DNA of 64,000 nucleotides from RI-43 sp033764725 (GTDB lineage: Bacteria; Pseudomonadota; Alphaproteobacteria; Caulobacterales; Aquidulcibacteraceae), in contig JANRIR010000072.1 of NCBI GenBank assembly GCA_033764725.1, forward strand, positions 12,286 through 76,285, read 5' to 3'. This document shows, in pieces, positions 57,436 through 64,000 of this stretch (the stretch's first letter is position 1; each line of letters begins with the position of its first letter). Below the pieces are notes generated by a model. It was given only the letters and a program-made list of their open reading frames with translations, made no database searches and was not told the origin of the DNA. Position numbers and translations under genes: made by a program.

Positions 57436-59196
57436 TCAGGCGGCCGCGCGCGGCGGGGCTGCGCTGATCGGGTCGGGCGGAAGCAAAAATCGCGGATTGT
57501 CCTGCAGGGCTTGAACGGTGGCTTCATAGCCCGCGACGACGGCGTCGTCGAATTTCTTCCAGTCGCGCAGGTCGATGTCGGCCATTTCCGGCAGCACGAG
57601 CAGATCGACGCCGTCGCGGCCGCGCCAGGGATCGACGCCGAGCGTGGCGGCGCGCATCAGCACCGAGGCGATCGGCGGCGCGCTTTGGAAGCCGTAGCGC
57701 GACACCCAGCCGAAGAAGCTCGGCGGATCGCGGAAATCGTTCGGATTGATGCCGGTTTCGCGCGCCACGTCGACGCCGATGATCGGGCCGCGATGCAATT
57801 CCTTGAGCACATCGACGGGAAAATTGCGGATCACGGCGCCGTCGACGAGCAGGTCGTCGCCGTCGACGACGGGGGGAAGAATGCCCGGCAGCGAGATCGT
57901 GGCGCGCAGCGCCTTGCGCAACAGGCCGGCGCGATGCACGCGCAGCGCGCCTGTCGTGAGATTGCTCGACGCGCAATAGAACGGGATTTGCAGGTCCTCG
58001 ATCAGGCGCTCGCCGAAATGCTCCTGCAGCCGGTCTTCCACGCGCCGGCCGCGCACGAGCCCGACCACCGGCAGCACGTAATCGCCCAAAGGATTGCTTT
58101 CGACGAACGCCTTGCGGATGCGCAGCTCGATTTCGTCGTCGTCCCAGCCGAGCGCCACGCACGCCGCGATGATCGCGCCCATCGAGGTGCCGCCCACGAC
58201 GTCGAGCGGGATTTTGGCCTCGCGCAGCGCGCGGACGACGCCGATATGCGCATAGGCGCGCGCGCCCCCGCCTGAGAGCACAAGGCCGACGGAGCGCTCC
58301 GTGATCACGCGCGCCAGGCGCGCCGAGTCGTCGCTGTCGAGGCCACGCCAATGGAACACGCGTGCGGCTTCACAGGCCTTGCGCCATTCATCGGTCGTAG
58401 CCGCCTTGCGGTCTTCGCCGACATGCAACAGGACCGCGTCGACGAGCCGGAACTGCCGCGCCGGCGAGGGATCCTCCGGCGGCAGTAAGGGCAAGGATGG
58501 CCGCGCATCGGCGCGCGAGAAAAACCAGATCCGGTCCGCCTGGCGAATGCAGGCGCGAAACCAGGACGTGTCGGCGATCGGCGACACGAGAAACACCGCG
58601 TCGTGGGTGGATTCCTGTTCGTCGAACCAGTGCGCCGGCTTGTCGAGCGCCTCTTCGCCGATAATCGCGGCGGTCTTGCCAAGCCGCGCCAGCGCGGTCT
58701 GCAGCGCACGCGCGCGCACATCGATGTCGATCGTCGGCGAGGTGGCGATCAGCGCATACACTTTTGGCGCCGCGCGCGCGGGCTGTCCGTTGCGCGGCAT
58801 CCGCGCGCGCGCCAGCATGATGCGGGCGATGCGCTCCATCAGCGCCGGACAGGCGTGGGTCAGCTTCTCGAAAGCGCTTTGCGACAGGCGCAACAATTCG
58901 GTGTCGCGCATCGCATAGACGCTGGCGGTGTGGTTTTCCTGGGCGATGAGCGCCATCTCGCCGACCGGTTCGCCGGGGCGGATATAGCCCAGAAGGTTCT
59001 GCCGTCCGGACGCGTCGGCCCGGAACGCCGCAAGCGAGCCAGACAGCACGAAATAGACATGCTCGGCCCGCTCCCCCGCCCGCAGCAGCGGCCAGCCCGC
59101 CGGCAGGGACATCCAGTCCGCCCCGTCCTCCGCCGCCGCCAGCGCATCGGGCGCGACGCCGCGGAAGAAGGGCAGGGAGATGAGCGAGGGGTACAT
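57436..59196 (-). CDS. Cyclic-nucleotide-binding-domain patatin-like phospholipase
   Basis: A 586-residue protein related to neuropathy target esterase and bacterial RssA-type lipases. An N-terminal CNB/CRP-like domain (about 5-130, with RPGEPVGEMALIAQENHTASV) precedes a middle region (145-290) of the kind found between CNB and patatin parts in this family. The patatin domain follows: oxyanion loop SGGGARAYAHIGV (308-320), nucleophile S338 in GGTSMGAI, and catalytic D452 in LVDGAVIRNFP. It hydrolyses membrane lysophospholipids or neutral lipids, possibly controlled by cNMP or ligand binding, although the canonical cAMP-binding Arg-Thr/Ser pair is replaced (ENHTASV). It is the first gene of a minus-strand unit with the lipoprotein and micro-ORF. 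Confidence 0.92.
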   Translation of the reverse strand: MYPSLISLPFFRGVAPDALAAAEDGADWMSLPAGWPLLRAGERAEHVYFVLSGSLAAFRADASGRQNLLGYIRPGEPVGEMALIAQENHTASVYAMRDTELLRLSQSAFEKLTHACPALMERIARIMLARARMPRNGQPARAAPKVYALIATSPTIDIDVRARALQTALARLGKTAAIIGEEALDKPAHWFDEQESTHDAVFLVSPIADTSWFRACIRQADRIWFFSRADARPSLPLLPPEDPSPARQFRLVDAVLLHVGEDRKAATTDEWRKACEAARVFHWRGLDSDDSARLARVITERSVGLVLSGGGARAYAHIGVVRALREAKIPLDVVGGTSMGAIIAACVALGWDDDEIELRIRKAFVESNPLGDYVLPVVGLVRGRRVEDRLQEHFGERLIEDLQIPFYCASSNLTTGALRVHRAGLLRKALRATISLPGILPPVVDGDDLLVDGAVIRNFPVDVLKELHRGPIIGVDVARETGINPNDFRDPPSFFGWVSRYGFQSAPPIASVLMRAATLGVDPWRGRDGVDLLVLPEMADIDLRDWKKFDDAVVAGYEATVQALQDNPRFLLPPDPISAAPPRAAA

Positions 59197-59305
59197 TCTG
59201 CGATCCCGGGGCGGCCCCGTTCAGGGCCATACGCACGATAGCCCAGGTCGGTTAAAGGCGCATGAGGGGCTGACAGACCCGCCCGGCGCGCGCGAGAACA
59301 GCGCC

Positions 59306-60910
59306 ATGAGCGTCCTGACCACGGCCATCGACCCCGCCTCCGAGACCTTCGCCTCCAATGCGCGGGCCATGAGCGCCCTGGTGGAGACCTTGCGCGCCCA
59401 GACTGCGGCCGCCGCGCTGGGCGGATCGGCCGAGGCGCGGGCGCGCCACGAAGCGCGGGGCAAGCTCCTGGCGCGGGCCCGGGTGGAGCGGCTGCTCGAT
59501 CCCGCGTCGCCCTTCCTCGAGATCGGAGCCCTGGCCGCCAACGGCATGTATGAAGGCGACGTGCACGCCGCCTCGCTGATCTGCGGGGTGGGGCGGGTGT
59601 CCGGCCGCACGGTGATGATCGTGTGCAACGACCCCACGGTGAAGGGCGGGGCCTATTATCCGATCACCGTGAAGAAGCATCTGCGCGCGCAAGAGATCGC
59701 GCGCGAAAACCGTCTGCCCTGCATTTATCTCGTCGACAGCGGCGGCGCGAACCTGCCCTATCAGGCCGACGTGTTTCCCGATCGCGAGCATTTCGGGCGC
59801 ATCTTCTACAATCAGGCGCAGATGAGCGCGGCGGGGATTCCGCAAATCGCGGTGGTGATGGGCTCTTGCACGGCGGGCGGCGCCTATGTGCCGGCGATGA
59901 GCGATGAAACCATCATCGTGCGCAAGCAGGGCACGATCTTCCTCGGCGGACCGCCGCTGGTGAAGGCCGCCACGGGTGAAGTTATCTCCGCCGAAGATCT
60001 CGGCGGGGCCGACGTGCACGCCCGCAAGAGTGGCGTCGCCGATCATTACGCGATGGACGACGCCCACGCCCTTTATCTGTGCCGGCGCATCGTTTCGCAT
60101 CTGCCGGAACAATCGCTCGCTCTGGCGCCTGCGGCGGTGCGCGCGCCTTTGTTCGACGCTGAAGACCTCTACGGCGTGGTCCCGGCCGACGTGCGCCAGC
60201 CCTATGACGTGCGCGAAGTGATCGCGCGCATCGTCGACGGCTCCGAACTCGACGAGTTCAAGAAGCTTTATGGCGAGACGCTGGTCACGGGTTTCGCGCG
60301 CATCGAGGGCATTCCGGTCGGCATTCTGGCCAATAACGGCGTGCTGTTCTCCGAAAGCGCGCTGAAGGGCGCGCATTTCATAGAGCTTTGCGCACAGCGG
60401 AAGATTCCCTTGCTGTTTTTGCAAAACATCACCGGTTTCATGGTGGGCGCGGCCTATGAGGCGGGCGGAATCGCCAAGGACGGCGCCAAGCTGGTGACGG
60501 CGGTATCGACCGCGCGCGTGCCGAAGGTGACGGTGGTGATCGGCGGCTCCTATGGCGCGGGCAATTACGGCATGTGCGGGCGAGCCTATTCGCCGCGCTT
60601 TTTGTGGATGTGGCCAAATGCGCGCATCTCGGTGATGGGCGGCGAGCAGGCCGCGAGCGTCCTTGCCACCATCCGGCGCGACAATATCGAAGCCAAGGGC
60701 GGCCAATGGAGCGCGGCGGACGAAGAAACCTTCAAGGCGCCGATCCGCGAAAAATACGAGGCCGAGGGCTCGCCCTATTTCTCGACCGCGCGCCTGTGGG
60801 ACGACGGCGTCATCGACCCCGCGCAAACCCGCCGCGTCGTCGCGCTGTCGCTCGCCGCAGCGCTCAACGCGCCGATAGAGGACACCCGCTTCGGTGTGTT
60901 CAGGATGTAG
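59306..60910 (+). CDS. Methylcrotonyl-CoA carboxylase beta subunit (carboxyltransferase)
   Basis: A 534-residue acyl-CoA carboxyltransferase that receives CO2 from biotin. The sequence is of the MCC-beta type (LIcGVGRVSGRTVMIVCNDP-like region, KGGAYYPITVKKHLRAQEIA, YLVDSGGANLPYQADVFPDR, and FLQNITGFMVGAAYEAGGIAKDG). It acts after isovaleryl-CoA dehydrogenase in leucine breakdown. The matching biotin-carrying alpha subunit is not adjacent. The biotin carboxylase subunit at 34499 looks like PccA, so the MCC alpha subunit is probably encoded elsewhere. The gene is divergent from the patatin gene. Confidence 0.93.
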   Translation: MSVLTTAIDPASETFASNARAMSALVETLRAQTAAAALGGSAEARARHEARGKLLARARVERLLDPASPFLEIGALAANGMYEGDVHAASLICGVGRVSGRTVMIVCNDPTVKGGAYYPITVKKHLRAQEIARENRLPCIYLVDSGGANLPYQADVFPDREHFGRIFYNQAQMSAAGIPQIAVVMGSCTAGGAYVPAMSDETIIVRKQGTIFLGGPPLVKAATGEVISAEDLGGADVHARKSGVADHYAMDDAHALYLCRRIVSHLPEQSLALAPAAVRAPLFDAEDLYGVVPADVRQPYDVREVIARIVDGSELDEFKKLYGETLVTGFARIEGIPVGILANNGVLFSESALKGAHFIELCAQRKIPLLFLQNITGFMVGAAYEAGGIAKDGAKLVTAVSTARVPKVTVVIGGSYGAGNYGMCGRAYSPRFLWMWPNARISVMGGEQAASVLATIRRDNIEAKGGQWSAADEETFKAPIREKYEAEGSPYFSTARLWDDGVIDPAQTRRVVALSLAAALNAPIEDTRFGVFRM

Positions 60911-61012
60911 GCTTCAACCGCTTCGGCGGGGTTCTTTCGATGCAGGCGCAATGGTCTCATGCGCGGATCATGTTCAACGTCGCGCGCGTTTAGGCGACAT
61001 GGCGATCGCGGC

Positions 61013-61141
61013 CTAATTCAGCCCGGCCACAACCATCGCTTTTTCGCAGATCAGGGACAGCGCCCCATAGCCCAGCGCCATGACGCCGGCGACGAACGCC
61101 AGGCCGAAAACGCAATCGCCGAGCCCGCGGAATTTCGTCAT
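61013..61141 (-). CDS. 42-residue hypothetical membrane protein
   Basis: A short open frame, MTKFRGLGDCVFGLAFVAGV and on to KAMVVAGLN, preceded by a good gggagg site 5-6 bases before the ATG at 61139-61141. One helix (about 10-31) is hydrophobic. Ribosome-binding site, charge at the N-terminus and hydrophobic core all suggest a genuine small membrane protein. It lies alone between mccB and the TPR gene. No family is recognised. Confidence 0.55.
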   Translation of the reverse strand: MTKFRGLGDCVFGLAFVAGVMALGYGALSLICEKAMVVAGLN

Positions 61142-61263
61142 GCAAGCCTCCCAGGAAGGGCTGCTCTACGGCAGCCTCAACCGATCAAGAGGGTGCGACA
61201 TTCGGGCCGCAAGGGCAAGCTGATAATCGCCGCTACACTTACCAAACCATGGCGCGCGGCGGA

Positions 61264-63036
61264 CTATAAAGCCGTTGTCGACAGCCGCCGCGGATCGCCC
61301 AGGAATGCGGCGTTGAAGAGCTGCCGGGCCGCCTGCGCGCCGCGCCGGTCGCCGCGCGCCTGGCGCGCCTGGGCGAGGCCCCAATAGGCGTAGGCGTCGT
61401 TCGGGCTGTCGATCAGCGTCTGCAGGAAATGCTGCTCGGCCACGGCCGGTTCGCCGGCCAGGAGATAGGCGGCCGCGAGCGTGCGTCGGATCGGATAATG
61501 CACGTAAGGCGGCTCGGTGTAGGGGATGGCGGCCTGCATCCGCACGGCCGTTTCAAGGTGGGCGATGGCGGCGCGCGCGTCGCCGGCCGCAACGTCGGCG
61601 CGCGCCAGCACTTGTAGGCGCATGATCTCCAGGAGGTCCTGCGCGGGCACGCCGCCGCCGTTCAGCACGCTAAAGTCGCCAGTCTCCTTCAGCGCGGCGA
61701 TCGCGGCGGCCTCGGCGCGCGCGTCGGCGGCGCGTCCCAGCTTGGCGAAGGCCACGCCGCGCGCGTAGCGCCAGGCCGCGGCGATATAGGCGATGTCCTC
61801 GCCTGGCCCATCGAACGCGATCAGCCGCTCCGGCGCCAAGAAATCGGCGCGGGCGAACCAGGGCGCGGCCTTCACCGGCTGCGCCAGCGGCACGCTCGCC
61901 GCCATCGCCATCGGGATCACCGCGTCGAGCCGATCGGCGAAGGCGAGCGCGGTGCGCGCATCGCCGCCCATCTGCGCCGACGCCATCACGAAGTGCACGT
62001 TGTGCGGGTAATAGCCGTAGCGATAGATCGGGCTCGGATCGGCGGCGGCGATGTAGCGCTCGTCCACGCGCGCGGCTTCGATATTGGCGGCGATGGACTC
62101 ACGGTAGCGCCCGACGCGGTAATAGATGTGCGCCGGCATGTGCACGAGGTGGCCCGCGTTCGGCGCGATCGCGGCGAGGCGCTCGGCGGCGCGCTCGGCG
62201 CGCCAGGGATCGTCCGACGCTTCGACAAGATGGATGTACAGGTGGATCGCGCCGGCGTTTGTCGGGCTGCGCGCGAGCACGGTTTCGATGCGTCGCACCG
62301 CCTCGCCGGCGCGGCCTTTCGCATCGCGCCCGCCGTTTTGCCAATAATCCCAAGGCTGCCCATCCATCACCGCTTCGGCGGCGATGATCTGCATCAGGTC
62401 GTGGTCGGGGAATTGGTCGGCCGCGAGGCTGGCGGCTTCGGCGTAGGCGGCGTCGAGCGGGGCGCGGTGTTGCGGCCAGACGCGGGTGTAGCGCACCTGG
62501 ATGGCTTCGATGAACGCCTGTTCGGCGGGCGACGCGCCCTCGATGCGCGCCAGCGCCGCGCGGGCGGCGGCGTAGGCGCGGTCATTGTTGGCCGGATCCA
62601 TCGGCGCGTTGATGTTTGGGCCGAGCACGAAAGCCTCGCCCCAGAAGCACATCGCGCAGGTCGGATCGAGCGCCTGGGCCTGGCGGAACGCACGCGCGGC
62701 CTCGGCGTGGTTGAAGCCGTGCATCATGCGCAGGCCCTGATCGAAATAGGCCTGCGCTTCGGGGTGGCGCGTGGTGATCGCCATGTGCGCATCGCCCAGC
62801 CCCTGCATCAGCGGCGGCGGCGCCTGGGCGGCTTCGGCGCTTTGCGCGAAGGCCTGCGCGCCCGCCAGCCACGCCGCCGACGGCCGGCCGAACATCGGCG
62901 CGCCGTCGTCGCCGCAGGTTTCCGGCGCGACGATGGCGCGCAGCGCCTGCTCCTCCGCGGTGATGGTGGGCGCGCCGGCCATCAGCGCCGTCGCCAACGC
63001 CGCCGCAGCGGCCCCGATCAGGATCGAAGATTTCAT
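61264..63036 (-). CDS. Exported tetratricopeptide-repeat protein
   Basis: A 590-residue protein with a signal peptide (1-22). TPR-like helical pairs run through the whole length, for example QAYFDQGLRMMHGFNHAEAA and PNDAYAYWGLAQARQARGDR. Unusual conserved-looking elements are the motif DPTCAMCFWGEAFVLGPNIN and the His-rich stretch GHLVHMPAHIYYRVGRYRES. These occur together in a widespread family of TPR proteins of unknown function; the CxxC and His could hold a metal or heme. I start at the ATG 63034-63036, which fits the signal peptide. It is divergent from arsC. Confidence 0.87.
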   Translation of the reverse strand: MKSSILIGAAAAALATALMAGAPTITAEEQALRAIVAPETCGDDGAPMFGRPSAAWLAGAQAFAQSAEAAQAPPPLMQGLGDAHMAITTRHPEAQAYFDQGLRMMHGFNHAEAARAFRQAQALDPTCAMCFWGEAFVLGPNINAPMDPANNDRAYAAARAALARIEGASPAEQAFIEAIQVRYTRVWPQHRAPLDAAYAEAASLAADQFPDHDLMQIIAAEAVMDGQPWDYWQNGGRDAKGRAGEAVRRIETVLARSPTNAGAIHLYIHLVEASDDPWRAERAAERLAAIAPNAGHLVHMPAHIYYRVGRYRESIAANIEAARVDERYIAAADPSPIYRYGYYPHNVHFVMASAQMGGDARTALAFADRLDAVIPMAMAASVPLAQPVKAAPWFARADFLAPERLIAFDGPGEDIAYIAAAWRYARGVAFAKLGRAADARAEAAAIAALKETGDFSVLNGGGVPAQDLLEIMRLQVLARADVAAGDARAAIAHLETAVRMQAAIPYTEPPYVHYPIRRTLAAAYLLAGEPAVAEQHFLQTLIDSPNDAYAYWGLAQARQARGDRRGAQAARQLFNAAFLGDPRRLSTTAL

Positions 63037-63122
63037 GGCGGCCTCCCCGGCGCGGCCATCGGATGTATTTTGCGGCCTGCGCACCAACTCACCCGCGCCC
63101 AGGCTAACAGGGAAGGCAGGCG

Positions 63123-63485
63123 ATGGCCAAACAAACTTCGAAGGTCGTGATCTGGCACAATCCGAGCTGCGGCTCCTCGCGCAACGCGCTGGAGCACCTG
63201 CGCGCCAAGGGGATCGAGCCGGACATCTATCTCTACCTGAAGGCGCGGCCGAAGCGGGCCGAGATCGAAGCGGTGCTGAAGCGTCTGAAGGCGACGCCGG
63301 CCGAGCTGTTGCGCCCGAAACAGCCGGAGGGCGAGGCCGCCGGCGTCTATGCGCCCGGCGTGAGCGGCGATGCGATCCTGGCGGCGATGGAGCGCGAGCC
63401 GATCCTGATCCAGCGCCCGATCGTGATCACGGAGAAGGGCGCGGTCATCGCCCGTCCCAAGGACAAGATTGACGCGCTTCTGTAG
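63123..63485 (+). CDS. arsC: ArsC-family thioredoxin-fold arsenate reductase
   Basis: A 120-residue ArsC/Spx-fold protein. The N-terminal HNPSCGSSRNALEHL holds the nucleophilic C16, and IQRPIVITEKGAVIARPKDK contains the conserved RP pair. Members reduce arsenate with glutathione/glutaredoxin in the cytosol. Arsenite efflux or ArsR genes are not nearby, so a housekeeping or Spx/YfgD-like role is possible. Confidence 0.88.
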   Translation: MAKQTSKVVIWHNPSCGSSRNALEHLRAKGIEPDIYLYLKARPKRAEIEAVLKRLKATPAELLRPKQPEGEAAGVYAPGVSGDAILAAMEREPILIQRPIVITEKGAVIARPKDKIDALL

Positions 63486-63533
63486 CGGCGCGGGCCCGCT
63501 CGCGCCGGCGCGCGCGCGTGCTAAACAGCGCCC

Positions 63534-64000
63534 ATGACGATCTTCATCGCCCATGCCGAGGCCGACCGCGCCGCCGCCGAAGCCCTCGAGCGCCATCTCG
63601 AGCGGCGCGGCCAATTCGTCGAGCTCGAGACCGGTGAGCGCGGCTTCCGGCCGCTGCAGAGCGCCGACTCGGTCGTGCTGCTGGTGTCGAAGGACAGCGT
63701 GTTCTCGCCCTGGCGGCTGCGCTGGGAGGCGCGCGCGCTCGAGGCCTGGGCCGACGGCAAGCTCGTGGTTGTGAAGCTCGACCACGCCTTCTCGCCGGTG
63801 GGCCTGCGCGATCTGCCGTTCATCGACGCCAGCTTCGAAGCCCAGCGCGACCCGTTCACCTGGGGCAAGGTCGCCGACGCCATCCGCGCGCTGAGCGCGC
63901 CGCCGCCGCCGGCCGGCGAGGAGCGCGCACGCACGCCGCCGCCCGCGGCTGCGCCGCCGCCGGTCAGCGCAAGTCCGCCGCCGCGCGCGCGCCGCGCAGG
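63534..64000 (+). CDS. TIR-domain protein, truncated by the window end
   Basis: 155 codons are visible, from the ATG at 63534 to the right edge without a stop. Residues 1-105 form a TIR-like fold: MTIFIAHAEADRAAAEALER, FVELETGE, SADSVVLLVSKDSVFSPWRL and E65 in the position of the catalytic Glu of NAD-cleaving TIR domains. From about 120 the chain becomes Pro/Ala-rich, a linker that should lead to another domain outside the window. Bacterial TIR proteins either hydrolyse NAD+ in phage defence or act as signalling adaptors. Which applies here depends on the unseen C-terminus. Confidence 0.8.
   Translation, partial: MTIFIAHAEADRAAAEALERHLERRGQFVELETGERGFRPLQSADSVVLLVSKDSVFSPWRLRWEARALEAWADGKLVVVKLDHAFSPVGLRDLPFIDASFEAQRDPFTWGKVADAIRALSAPPPPAGEERARTPPPAAAPPPVSASPPPRARRA

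Overview
The window is a GC-rich (roughly two-thirds G+C), densely coded stretch of an alphaproteobacterial chromosome. The gene types (Caulobacter-style TonB-dependent receptors, a ScsB/DsbD-type thiol transporter with an envelope peroxiredoxin-like partner, MaoC hydratases, a single-chain PurL of about 740 residues, many ATGA stop/start overlaps) suggest an aerobic heterotroph in or near Caulobacterales/Hyphomonadaceae. That placement is inference from gene content. I see no insertion sequence, prophage, CRISPR array or rRNA operon. One tRNA, tRNA-Leu(GAG), is present at 50462-50546.

Layout. 1-4 kb: RNA methyltransferases, then a small membrane protein, an OmpA-like protein and a coiled-coil protein with a helix-hairpin-helix end. 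4-11.6 kb: a minus-strand operon mutA - GH25 muramidase - small membrane protein - mutB - Uma2 nuclease-like - recQ, most junctions overlapping by 1-4 bases. 11.7-17.2 kb: nitronate monooxygenase, MaoC hydratase and reductase, and the scsB/dsbD-redoxin pair. 17.3-27 kb: a peptide/amide-scavenging set (amidase, orphan oligopeptide-binding protein, TonB receptor, S9 oligopeptidase). 27-36.5 kb: PP2C phosphatase, MaoC protein, purL, glutathione reductase, a ParA-like ATPase with an unknown partner, a second Uma2 protein and pccA. 36.6-39.8 kb: a small redox cluster (heme-b/Rieske fusion, Cys-rich membrane protein, two or three tiny proteins) next to lipB. 39.8-50.4 kb: an orphan SpoA/FliN-like protein, a secreted beta-rich protein, a second TonB receptor with an omega-aminotransferase behind a palindromic operator candidate, and a complete peptide ABC importer with a hydrolase. 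50.5-64 kb: tRNA-Leu, mgtE, a GH24-like lysozyme, isovaleryl-CoA dehydrogenase, a VapBC module with a visible operator, arfB, dodecin, tesB, a 21-codon micro-ORF with a perfect Shine-Dalgarno sequence, a cNMP-binding patatin, the methylcrotonyl-CoA carboxylase beta subunit, a TPR protein, arsC and the start of a TIR-domain protein.

Functionally the window is rich in branched-chain and odd-chain acyl-CoA catabolism. Isovaleryl-CoA dehydrogenase and MCC-beta act on leucine carbon. PccA and MutAB take propionyl-CoA to succinyl-CoA. MaoC hydratases and TesB fit the same theme, and peptide import and hydrolysis genes could supply the amino acids. Intergenic spaces between operons carry at least four families of long GC-rich inverted repeats that look like genome-wide extragenic palindromes doubling as terminators.

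The least conventional items are the 21-codon micro-ORF whose ribosome-binding site is a full complement of the 16S rRNA tail, the four-copy W-R-x-R-Y repeat protein, the muramidase embedded between the two mutase genes, the ParA/unknown-partner pair, and the Rieske/heme-b cluster.
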